Shown: piece by piece, positions 27,461 through 35,274 of the stretch
Numbering within the stretch: position 1 is the first letter of the stretch
Layout: every line of letters starts with the position of its first letter
Assembly: GCA_963710715.1 (NCBI GenBank)
Contig: CAVQBL010000014.1
Span: forward strand, 372,001-436,000
Direction: 5' to 3'
DNA: 64,000 nt
Source of the DNA: CAVQBL01 sp963710715
GTDB lineage: Bacteria > Pseudomonadota > Gammaproteobacteria > DSM-16500
Notes under the pieces: model-generated
Databases searched by the model: none
What the model was told of the DNA's origin: nothing
The model's input: the letters and a program-made list of their open reading frames with translations, nothing else
Program-made: the position numbers and the translations under genes

Positions 27461-29182
27461 ATGATGCGAATTCAACCCTATATAGCCACCCCAGAGGAAC
27501 AGCAAGCTGAGATAAAACAATCTCGTGTGATAGGAAATCAGCAAAAACAGCCTCATTTATCTAATAACACACCCATTCTAATGAAATTTGCAGGATATAC
27601 AGTTGTTACCTGGAAAGGTTTAAAACGTAATCCTCTTAATCCTAACTATTATGAAGATGATAGAGAAAACAATTTTGTAAGAGCCCTTCTTAACATAGTA
27701 GAAAAAAATAATTACCCCGATATTATTCTTCTTCAAGAAGTGCATTTTGTTGACAAATTAAAAGATATATCCAATATACCTAAAACGCTTGCAAACTATG
27801 AATATGTAAGCGACGACCAAGGTAGAGTCATACTCTACAACAGAAAACACTTAGCCTTGCCGAAACAGCCCCACTGGAAAAAACCAAAAAATGAATTTTC
27901 CCATTATGTAGGAAGTGTGCAAAAGTTATTACTTACGCATTCAAGAGGCTATACTCTAACGATAAATAACATTGACATCCCCCGTGATAGCGATCCTATA
28001 CAAACTCGTCAATATATAGACTCATTAGTACAACAAGATAATCCAGATGAAAAAGCTCGCTGTGACGTTTTGATAGCAGGAAATTTTGGGAGTGATACTC
28101 TATTTTCAAGTATCCCGAATAAAATATATTTGCCAACCAGTGTCATTATTCCAAATGAAACCAAAGAATCCAAATTGACCCAAAAAGCCAGTTTTGCAGA
28201 TGGTGGCTTCCTCCACAGTCAACACGAGTTATACCCACCCACCCAGATTCAAAGTATCAATCCATATAAAGGCGTAGCCTATGAGCCCATCAAAATGAAT
28301 CAAAATGCATTTTCACCAGAACAATGGGCTGAACTTAACAGACAAAGATTAGTTATTACAATAGCTAACCATGAGGATCTCTTTACTGATCAAACAAAAA
28401 GCATATTCAAAAATAATAATATTCTTATACGAACAAGCTCACATAATAATAACGAAAAAATGATTGCTATTAGATACACACAACAATGTGAAGAGGGTTT
28501 GTTTGATTTTTTTGAAAAGCTTCCTGAAAACCCTGCACTTGAAGAAAAACTTTCTTATTCAAGAAAAGAAACTCTGCGCGATGAAAATAACATTATTGGT
28601 GGAATTTTTTATATACCTTCTAAACAATGCCATCATTTTGCAAAAAAAATAGATGCCTATTATGAAGAAAGAATCACTGCTTGGAAAATAATTTATAATG
28701 GATTGGTTGCTGGCAACACTAGCATTAAAGCTAAAATATTTAAACCAACGTTTGGGACAGATTTGCTAGATAAAAAACTACCACCCCATGAAACCATACA
28801 AGAAATCGAAAAACACAATCAGACTAAACCCCATGATGAGAATAAGGCTGGAACAGGAAACCACTCAGCCGAAGCTTGGTGGCTCGCACATGTGCACCGC
28901 GAAAATTGCAGGTTAGGTAATAAGAAGCTCGTGATTCAAACTTATACATCCGGTTGCAAGCGTAGCGGCAGGCGTGCTAACGGCCTAACATTTTTTGAAA
29001 CTGCGGATGAAAATGCACTGATTCAGTGCGCCGCTAACCCTAAGCCTAAACTAAGAAGAGAAAACGTATGTAGACAGTTTGGAGATGACAAGTTAAAAGA
29101 AGAAAATGAACTCGTGTCTAGAAAACGCATATCCACCCCACCAACCCCACCCACACCCACGCCAGCTAAAAATAAAAAATAG
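27461..29182 (+). CDS. Orphan protein with an endonuclease/exonuclease/phosphatase-like domain
   Basis: A 573-residue protein. Residues about 40-255 follow the EEP (exonuclease III/DNase I) order: a first strand VVTWKGL, then PDIILLQEVHF with the metal-binding Glu near 93. Next comes CDVLIAGNFGSD near 201-212, where active enzymes have GDFN, and SFADGGFLHSQHEL, where they have a D-x-H. The Asp-to-Asn change and missing His suggest weak or altered catalysis. The C-terminal half (about 270-550) is unrecognised, and the tail is Pro/Thr-rich (TPPTPPTPTPAKNKK). AAGGA precedes ATGATG. It is isolated and convergent with mutT. EEP-like effectors are known in intracellular bacteria, so an effector role is possible but unproven. 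Confidence 0.55.
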   Translation: MMRIQPYIATPEEQQAEIKQSRVIGNQQKQPHLSNNTPILMKFAGYTVVTWKGLKRNPLNPNYYEDDRENNFVRALLNIVEKNNYPDIILLQEVHFVDKLKDISNIPKTLANYEYVSDDQGRVILYNRKHLALPKQPHWKKPKNEFSHYVGSVQKLLLTHSRGYTLTINNIDIPRDSDPIQTRQYIDSLVQQDNPDEKARCDVLIAGNFGSDTLFSSIPNKIYLPTSVIIPNETKESKLTQKASFADGGFLHSQHELYPPTQIQSINPYKGVAYEPIKMNQNAFSPEQWAELNRQRLVITIANHEDLFTDQTKSIFKNNNILIRTSSHNNNEKMIAIRYTQQCEEGLFDFFEKLPENPALEEKLSYSRKETLRDENNIIGGIFYIPSKQCHHFAKKIDAYYEERITAWKIIYNGLVAGNTSIKAKIFKPTFGTDLLDKKLPPHETIQEIEKHNQTKPHDENKAGTGNHSAEAWWLAHVHRENCRLGNKKLVIQTYTSGCKRSGRRANGLTFFETADENALIQCAANPKPKLRRENVCRQFGDDKLKEENELVSRKRISTPPTPPTPTPAKNKK

Positions 29183-29196
29183 GCTACTGTCGCCAT

Positions 29197-29230
29197 CACT
29201 ATCCACCCATCACCAATTCGGTGGATAGTG
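29197..29230. terminator. Perfect 11-bp hairpin between convergent genes
   Basis: CACTATCCACC (29197-29207) and GGTGGATAGTG (29220-29230) flank a 12-nt loop, directly between the EEP-like gene and mutT. No T run follows on either strand, so termination would be Rho-assisted, or the hairpin only stabilises the ends. Confidence 0.45.
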
Positions 29231-29248
29231 CTCAAGAAGTGCTTCAAT

Positions 29249-29641
29249 TTATAATGCGATTGTATTCCCAGAAATTAAAAAATCAATCAACATTTCGTTT
29301 GCATCAGGAAATTTTAATTGATTTAGCTCGAGAGGCTCAACCCAACGTATAGGCTGTCCTTCCATGCCGCGTGCTTCACCTGTAAATTCTTTAACAATCC
29401 ATGTATCGAGTAGTACAGATTGATCACTATATTGATACGGAATTTTTAACCATGGTTCAGCGTGAACAATTTCAATATCCAATTCTTCTTTTAATTCACG
29501 CTGCAAAGCAAAAAAAGCGTTTTCACCTGCTTCAACTTTGCCTCCTGGAAATTCCCAACAGCCGCCTTGATGTTTATGTGCCGCACGCTCGGCAATCAGA
29601 ATTTCGCCCATTTTTATTGAATACAATTCCAACGACAACAT
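29249..29641 (-). CDS. mutT: 8-oxo-dGTP diphosphatase, Nudix family
   Basis: A 130-residue MutT. The Nudix box GGKVEAGENAFFALQRELKE followed by ELDI fits GX5EX7REUXEEXGU, except that the final Gly-like position is Asp. CWEFPGG before it and WLKIPYQYSD later match MutT. It removes oxidised dGTP from the nucleotide pool. It lies just downstream of a small membrane protein gene on the same strand, 10 bp apart. Confidence 0.9.
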   Translation of the reverse strand: MLSLELYSIKMGEILIAERAAHKHQGGCWEFPGGKVEAGENAFFALQRELKEELDIEIVHAEPWLKIPYQYSDQSVLLDTWIVKEFTGEARGMEGQPIRWVEPLELNQLKFPDANEMLIDFLISGNTIAL

Positions 29642-29651
29642 GCAACATAGT

Positions 29652-29924
29652 TTATTCTTTGGTTTTTTTTAAAGGTGGAAAAAATACACGATACATCCCA
29701 ATCAAGCTGATAACAATCCAGGCAACTTCAATCAATACTGATGCAGTATTCCAGTGGAAATAAAGGGAAAACAAAATCATCCAGGCGCCAATAAAATTAA
29801 GAAATTGATAAATAAAACTATCCGCGACCCAGCGCCCCACGCTCAACAAATAATAGGCAATTAAAATTAAAATAACGCCAATAATCCCGATAGGGTCAGA
29901 AATTTTTAACAATAATTCATACAT
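29652..29924 (-). CDS. Small membrane protein, CBU_0592-like family
   Basis: A 90-residue protein with three predicted membrane helices (IIGVILILIAYYLLSV, FLNFIGAWMILFSLYF, VLIEVAWIVISLIGMY) and a short basic tail. The pattern Asp-Pro-Ile-Gly...Ala-Tyr-Tyr-Leu...Gln-Phe-Leu-Asn-x-x-Gly-Ala matches the family named after Coxiella CBU_0592. No function is known. It is probably cotranscribed with mutT. Confidence 0.75.
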   Translation of the reverse strand: MYELLLKISDPIGIIGVILILIAYYLLSVGRWVADSFIYQFLNFIGAWMILFSLYFHWNTASVLIEVAWIVISLIGMYRVFFPPLKKTKE

Positions 29925-29945
29925 AATTTAAAACCTCTCAAGTAA

Positions 29946-30013
29946 CATTGTCGCACCGCCTGGATTGCCACGCCCGCGCGAAAAGCACGCGCTAGGCTCG
30001 CAACGACGGGCCA
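29946..30013. repeat. Partial family A repeat
   Basis: It contains GCCTGGATTGCCACGCCCGCGCG and CGCGCTAGGCTCGCAACGACG, the right half of the family A element with its left half missing. It lies between the small membrane protein gene and dusA. Confidence 0.6.
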
Positions 30014-30018
30014 TCGCA

Positions 30019-30984
30019 TTATCCAGCAAAAATCCTCTGTGCCTCTTTAATTATATCAACTCCCGCATGTTCTTTATGTGCATTCTCACTCAGATAACGG
30101 CGCCAGATTTTGGCATATTTTTCCCCTGAAAACAAACCTAAAATGTGCCGAGTAATACTGGATAGTTTGACTTTGTTTTTCAGTTGCTCTTCAATGTAAG
30201 GAATAAATTTCTCTATGACTTCATGTCGAGTCAACAAATCCTTATCGTTGGGAAAATATTTTTCTTCAATCTGCGTTAAAAAATAGGGATTCGCATAAGC
30301 TTCGCGACCAATCATGACACCATCCACAAATTTTAAATGCTCGTCAATTTCAGTCAGCGTTTTTATTCCGCCATTTACAATAATTGTCAATTGTGGAAAA
30401 TCACGTTTAATCTGCCGAACAACATCATATTGTAATGGTGGAATTTCACGATTTTGTTTTGGACTTAAGCCGTTTAGCCAGGCTTTGCGTGCATGAATAA
30501 TAAAAACATCACACCCAGCTTGCGAAATCATTTGAACAAATTGGGTTAATTTTTCATAAGAATCTTCATGATCTACCCCAATGCGGCATTTTACTGTGAC
30601 AGGAATTTTTACTGCAGCACACATTGCTGCGATGCAGTCAGCTACGTGTTGTGGCTCTAACATTAAACATGCACCGAAACGTCCTGATTTCACGCGATCA
30701 CTGGGACAACCCACATTGAGATTAATTTCATCATAACCAAAGTCCGCCCCAAGCTTAGCACAGTGTGCAAGCGCATCCGGATCACTGCCACCTAATTGCA
30801 AAGCAACGGGATGTTCAAGTGGATCAAAATTAAGGAAACGCTGAAAATCGCCGTGAATAAGTGCTCCTGTTGTTACCATTTCGGAATAAAGAAAAACATG
30901 TGGAGCAATTAAACGCAAAAAATACCGATCATGCCTATCTGTGCAGTCCATCATGGGAGCAATTGAAATACGACGATCTAACAC
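30019..30984 (-). CDS. dusA: tRNA-dihydrouridine(20/20a) synthase
   Basis: A 321-residue flavoenzyme reducing uridine in the tRNA D-loop. The N-terminus RISIAPMMDCTDRHDRYFLR is the DusA signature. NLNVGCPSDRVKSGRFGACL contains the catalytic Cys, and KCRIGVDHEDSYE the FMN/tRNA site. GGIKTL and GVMIGREAYANPYF close the barrel. The length agrees with DusA. It starts 3 bp after lapB, so it belongs to the lapA-lapB-dusA run. Confidence 0.95.
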   Translation of the reverse strand: MLDRRISIAPMMDCTDRHDRYFLRLIAPHVFLYSEMVTTGALIHGDFQRFLNFDPLEHPVALQLGGSDPDALAHCAKLGADFGYDEINLNVGCPSDRVKSGRFGACLMLEPQHVADCIAAMCAAVKIPVTVKCRIGVDHEDSYEKLTQFVQMISQAGCDVFIIHARKAWLNGLSPKQNREIPPLQYDVVRQIKRDFPQLTIIVNGGIKTLTEIDEHLKFVDGVMIGREAYANPYFLTQIEEKYFPNDKDLLTRHEVIEKFIPYIEEQLKNKVKLSSITRHILGLFSGEKYAKIWRRYLSENAHKEHAGVDIIKEAQRIFAG

Positions 30985-30986
30985 GA

Positions 30987-32156
30987 TTAAACCTCTAAAC
31001 TATGCACGGGCTTTACAGCACCCCACTGCTTGCAGCCAGGACACTGCCAATGTAATGTTTTTCCTGAGAAGCCACAGGAAACGCACTGATAACCCGGTTT
31101 GTCTGCTAATAATTTTTTAGTTAGATTTTGTAAAATAACTAAATCATCATGCGCTCTCCCTTCTACATTGCTAACATGTAAATTAATAAACAAATGCAAG
31201 CCACTGATAGAAGGATAACGTCGCACATAATCCGCTACAAAATTCGCTGCGATTTTATCCCCCTTCCACTTTCGAATGCGTTCAGAAAGAATCAAGACCA
31301 CAGGAATCTTGGGATACTTATCTAACACTTCCATAAGATAGGTGACAAGTTTTTCTTCTTCATTCAGTTTTTCGTAGCAAGCAGCTAATGCATCAATTGC
31401 CTCAGAAAGATAATCTGCATTTTGATCTTTGATACGTTTTAAATTTTTTAATGCGGCTTTGTAATCACCTTTATTCATATCTAATTTAGCTTGCAATAGA
31501 CTTGCACGCACGCTTTGACTATCCGCATCAAGTGCTTGCTTGAGGTATTGATTCGCTTGTTCATTTTGATTTTTAGCATGTACTGCTTCAGCTAATTCAC
31601 AATAATAATGCGCAATAATAGGTTGCATATTTTGTTTAGTTGTAACACCTAACTTATTTGCGATTTGAACGGCACTTTCCCACGCTTTTTCTTGCTGATA
31701 AATATCTAATAACGCGCGCAATGCCGCCACGGCATATTCCCTGGTATTAACTACTTCTAAAAAAATTCGCTCAGCGCGATCTAACACCCCCGCACTTAAA
31801 TAATCTTGCCCTAATTCAAATAGCGATTGTTCACGATAGGCTTTGTCGAGTTGCGGACGTGCAATCAAATTTTGATGAATACGTATCGCGCGATCCACTT
31901 CGCCACGACGACGAAATAATTTTCCTACCGCTAAGTGTGTTTCAACAGTATCACTATCCACTTCAAGCATTTTAACGAAAACATCGACGGCTTTATCAGG
32001 CTCTTCGTTTAAGAGAAAATTTAGTCCAACGAGATAATCGCGTGGTAAATTAACTTTTTGCATAACAAAACGATTTCCACGCGCCGCTCGATAGCCTAAA
32101 TACCAAGCACAAAAAATCGCGACTAATAGTAGCAAGAGCCACATGATATTCATCAA
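30987..32156 (-). CDS. lapB: Lipopolysaccharide assembly protein B
   Basis: A 389-residue LapB (YciM). An N-terminal membrane anchor (MWLLLLLVAIFCAWYLGYRA) is followed by six to nine TPR repeats. The C-terminal rubredoxin-type metal site is YQCVSCGFSG...WQCPGCKQWG (two CxxC pairs). In enterobacteria LapB recruits FtsH to degrade LpxC and balances lipid A synthesis. The stop/start overlap with lapA (ATGA) and its position behind rpsA are the conserved arrangement. Confidence 0.95.
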   Translation of the reverse strand: MMNIMWLLLLLVAIFCAWYLGYRAARGNRFVMQKVNLPRDYLVGLNFLLNEEPDKAVDVFVKMLEVDSDTVETHLAVGKLFRRRGEVDRAIRIHQNLIARPQLDKAYREQSLFELGQDYLSAGVLDRAERIFLEVVNTREYAVAALRALLDIYQQEKAWESAVQIANKLGVTTKQNMQPIIAHYYCELAEAVHAKNQNEQANQYLKQALDADSQSVRASLLQAKLDMNKGDYKAALKNLKRIKDQNADYLSEAIDALAACYEKLNEEEKLVTYLMEVLDKYPKIPVVLILSERIRKWKGDKIAANFVADYVRRYPSISGLHLFINLHVSNVEGRAHDDLVILQNLTKKLLADKPGYQCVSCGFSGKTLHWQCPGCKQWGAVKPVHSLEV

Positions 32157-32443
32157 TGTTGATCTCGTAATGGAATTGCACGTAAATTTTCTATTTCTGC
32201 ATCAGCCAGTTTTAATCGTTGGGCAAGGCGATAATTTTTTACTTTGACTTTAAGTAGCAACCAAAATCCAATTAAAACACCTAATAAGCCGCCTAATGCA
32301 AAAACTATCGCGACTAACAATGAAAGTGGTAAGGTACTCAAACCAACGTAATAGTTAATAGTGACGTCTGAGGAGTTTAATATTGCAAAACTCACTCCCA
32401 GTACAATAATTAATAGTAAAAAAAGATAAGTAATAATACGCAT
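32153..32443 (-). CDS. lapA: Lipopolysaccharide assembly protein A (DUF1049)
   Basis: About 96 residues from the ATG at 32443 (MRIITYLFLLLIIVLGVSFA). This start is chosen because the longer open frame upstream runs into a family A repeat and because AGAAGGAG lies about 14 nt ahead. Two membrane helices flank NSSDVTINYYVG, the LapA signature, and a C-terminal coiled coil follows. It acts with LapB at the inner membrane. Confidence 0.9.
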   Translation of the reverse strand: MRIITYLFLLLIIVLGVSFAILNSSDVTINYYVGLSTLPLSLLVAIVFALGGLLGVLIGFWLLLKVKVKNYRLAQRLKLADAEIENLRAIPLRDQH

Positions 32444-32530
32444 GTATAGAGCTCTAACTCCTTCTAAAAACGCAAAAACGGCATAGCATTTTTTAATGCT
32501 GATACCGTTTTTTGTAATTGCCTCAACACT

Positions 32531-32635
32531 CGTCATTGCGAACCGCGCGCCCTTTGCGGGGTGAAGCAATCCAGGGGAACATTACTACGTTCCCCTGGAT
32601 TGCTTCGTCGCAAAGAGCAGCTCCTCGCAATGACG
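32531..32635. repeat. Family A palindromic repeat between rpsA and lapA
   Basis: The ends are CGTCATTGCGA and TCGCAATGACG. The central hairpin is GCAATCCAGGGGAAC/GTTCCCCTGGATTGC. It is similar to the core of the 15396-15568 element but without its long outer arms. Confidence 0.85.
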
Positions 32636-32651
32636 AACCGGATTATATCAG

Positions 32652-34358
32652 CTACTCTTGATTCTCATCCTCCTGCCCCATCTTTGCTTTGAATATGTCA
32701 CCTAATGTTGCTTTAAGTGGTGTCACATCCGCTGCCTTTTCCTTTTTCTTAGCATTAGCACGTGGTTTTTTCGGTTCAGAATCTTTTGCTTTCATGGATA
32801 AGGTGATCATATGAGTTTTACGGTCCGTTCCTATGATCTTAACTTCAATCATGTCGCCTACATTCAAACGTGTACGCGCATCATCTACTTTTTCTGACGC
32901 AATCTCTGCAGCACGTAAAGTACCTTGGATACCCGAAGCTAATTCAATAATAGCTCCTTTAGCATCGACTTCAATGACTTTACCATTCACAACACTACCT
33001 TTTTCATTTTCATTCAGGTAATTTGCGATAGGATCATCTGCAAGTTGCTTCAAGCCAAGAGAAATGCGTTCACGTTCCGCATCAATTGCTAAGATAACGG
33101 TTTCCAACTCATCACCTTTTTGGAATTTACGTACAGCTTCTCCCGCTGCAGCTTCATTCCAAGAAACATCCGATAAATGAATAAGACCATCAATTCCGCC
33201 ATCCAAACCAATAAAGATACCAAAATCAGTAATGGATTTAATTTTACCGCGGATTTTATCACCTTTTTGGTTTTTGGTTGCAAACTCTTCCCACGGATTC
33301 GTTGTGCATTGCTTCAAGCCTAATGATATGCGACGACGTTCACCGTCAATGTCGAGCACAATCACTTCAACTTCCTGACCTAAGTGCACTACTTTATTTG
33401 GATTGATATTCTTGTTTGTCCAATCCATTTCAGAAACATGCACTAAGCCTTCAATGCCTTCTTCGATTTGTACGAAGCAGCCATAATCTGTGATGTTAGT
33501 GATGTGGCCAGTTAAGCGCTTGCCAACAGGATAACGTTGACCAATGTCAGCCCATGGATCATTGCCTAATTGTTTTAAGCCTAAAGAAACACGTGCACTG
33601 TTACGATCAAATTTCAAAATCTTAACTTTGATTTCATCGCCAATGGATAAAATTTCGCTTGGGTGCTTGATGCGCTTCCAAGACATATCAGTGATATGTA
33701 ACAAGCCATCCACACCACCTAAATCAATAAATGCGCCATAATCGGTGAGGTTCTTAACAATACCTTTAATTTCATCACCTTCATGCAATTTTTCTAATAG
33801 TGCATCACGTTCACCTGTGTTTTCTGCTTCCATCGCTGAACGGCGTGAAACCACAATGTTATTACGCTTAGCATCAATTTTGATAACTTTGAAATCGAAT
33901 TCCTTGCCATCTAAAGAATCAGGATCACGCACTGGTTTCACATCAACCAATGATCCAGGTAAGAATGCTCTAATTTTATTAATTTCAACAGTAAAACCAC
34001 CTTTGACGCGGCCGCGAATAACGCCACGTACAATTTCTTTATTTTTATAGGCTTTTTCTAAATCTGCCCATGCTTCTAGGCGTTTTGCGCGTTCTCTGGA
34101 TAAACGCGTCGTGCCAAAACCGTCTTCGACAGTATCGAGAGCAACTTGTACTTCATCGCCAATCGCAACTTCAAGTACGCCATGCTCATCTTGAAATTGA
34201 TCGCGAGAAATGATGGATTCGGATTTTAACCCTGCACTAACAACAATATAATCGGGTTTAATATCGATGACTGTCCCAGTAATAATCGCACCGGGGGCCA
34301 TTGGAGTTTCATTAAGACTTTCTTCAAATAACTGTGCAAAACTTTCGCCCATAGACAT
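32652..34358 (-). CDS. rpsA: 30S ribosomal protein S1
   Basis: About 568 residues with six S1 RNA-binding repeats (for example GAFIDLGGVDGLLHITDMSW, GCFVQIEEGIEGLVHVSEMD). It anchors mRNA on the small subunit. The start is ATG 34358 (MSMGESFAQLFEESL) or ATG 34352. The upstream TTG at 34373 is unlikely, because S1 proteins begin shortly before ESFAQLFEES. It is downstream of cmk as in other gammaproteobacteria, but a family B repeat sits between them. A Lys-rich extension (KKPRANAKKKEKA) follows the sixth repeat. Confidence 0.97.
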   Translation of the reverse strand: MSMGESFAQLFEESLNETPMAPGAIITGTVIDIKPDYIVVSAGLKSESIISRDQFQDEHGVLEVAIGDEVQVALDTVEDGFGTTRLSRERAKRLEAWADLEKAYKNKEIVRGVIRGRVKGGFTVEINKIRAFLPGSLVDVKPVRDPDSLDGKEFDFKVIKIDAKRNNIVVSRRSAMEAENTGERDALLEKLHEGDEIKGIVKNLTDYGAFIDLGGVDGLLHITDMSWKRIKHPSEILSIGDEIKVKILKFDRNSARVSLGLKQLGNDPWADIGQRYPVGKRLTGHITNITDYGCFVQIEEGIEGLVHVSEMDWTNKNINPNKVVHLGQEVEVIVLDIDGERRRISLGLKQCTTNPWEEFATKNQKGDKIRGKIKSITDFGIFIGLDGGIDGLIHLSDVSWNEAAAGEAVRKFQKGDELETVILAIDAERERISLGLKQLADDPIANYLNENEKGSVVNGKVIEVDAKGAIIELASGIQGTLRAAEIASEKVDDARTRLNVGDMIEVKIIGTDRKTHMITLSMKAKDSEPKKPRANAKKKEKAADVTPLKATLGDIFKAKMGQEDENQE

Positions 34359-34382
34359 AGAATAATATTCCAAACAACTACT

Positions 34383-34530
34383 TAGAGCCTATTTACATTT
34401 CTACTCTGCCGGCCAGAAAGGATCGATTTTCTGCGATCCGCTGCTCACATACCACAAACGTATTGCTCCGCTGCGGTTCTCGAAAATCAATCCTTTCTGG
34501 CTTGGCATAGCGAAATGTAAACAGGCTCTA
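34383..34530. repeat. Family B palindromic repeat between cmk and rpsA
   Basis: The ends are TAGAGCCTATTTACATTTC and GAAATGTAAACAGGCTCTA, nearly perfect reverse complements. Inside lie CTGCCGGCCAGAAAGGATC and the CGATCCGCTGCTCACAT core. It probably lies in the rpsA leader and could shape its mRNA structure. Confidence 0.88.
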
Positions 34531-34587
34531 GGTTAAGTTAATAAAACGATATACATATATATACTTACATTATTATGCATATCGCGC

Positions 34588-35274
34588 CTAGATACATTTA
34601 CGTTTCACTTCCAACATCACCCGCTCAACAACCTGTTCTATCGTTAAATGATCTGTATCAATACAGATTGCATCGGATGCCGGCTTGAGAGGTGCAACAG
34701 CTCGCTCCTGATCGCGTTTATCACGCTCCAGTAGCTCCTCTACAAGGCCGCCTAGATTAACATTTATCCCCTTTTCCTTCAACTGCTTAAAGCGTCTTTT
34801 GGCCCTCTCTTTTGGGCTTGCGGTGAGAAAAATTTTAACGTCTGCATCGGGAAAAATCACTGTTCCCATATCACGCCCATCTGTGGCCAACCCTGGAGGT
34901 TGACGAAAAGCTCGTTGGCGGCTTAACAATGCAGTACGTACAGCAGGTAAAGCACCCACCTTGGAAGCAGCATTGCCGATTTTTTCTGAACGAATTACGT
35001 TAGTTACATCTTGGCTTTCAAGCAAAATACGAGGAGGATCACTTAAATCAGCAGCGATGAATTGAACGTCTAAGTGCTCCGCCAATGTTTTTAAAGTCGG
35101 CTCGTTATCCAAAGCAACTTTGTGTTTTTCGGCTGCCAGACCCAATACTCGATATAAAACGCCACTATCCAGTAAGTTCCAGCCTAATTGCTTAGCGATG
35201 CGATGAGTCACAACGCCTTTACCCGTCCCGCTCGCGCCATCAACGGTAATGACAGGCACTTTCATTACTTTCAT
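34588..35274 (-). CDS. cmk: Cytidylate kinase
   Basis: A 228-residue CMP/dCMP kinase. The P-loop is VDGASGTGKGVVTHRIA. The substrate region ATDGRDMGTVIFPDADVKIF and the lid KERAKRRFKQL are typical. The start may be the first or second Met (MKVMKVPVITVDG). Its 5' end abuts the gyrA stop (shared base), as expected for a gyrA-cmk-rpsA arrangement. Confidence 0.95.
   Translation of the reverse strand: MKVMKVPVITVDGASGTGKGVVTHRIAKQLGWNLLDSGVLYRVLGLAAEKHKVALDNEPTLKTLAEHLDVQFIAADLSDPPRILLESQDVTNVIRSEKIGNAASKVGALPAVRTALLSRQRAFRQPPGLATDGRDMGTVIFPDADVKIFLTASPKERAKRRFKQLKEKGINVNLGGLVEELLERDKRDQERAVAPLKPASDAICIDTDHLTIEQVVERVMLEVKRKCI

Noticed and set aside
32444..32569. 42-residue N-terminal extension of LapA
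   Set aside because: It is read from a family A repeat and leader; LapA proteins start at the first membrane helix.
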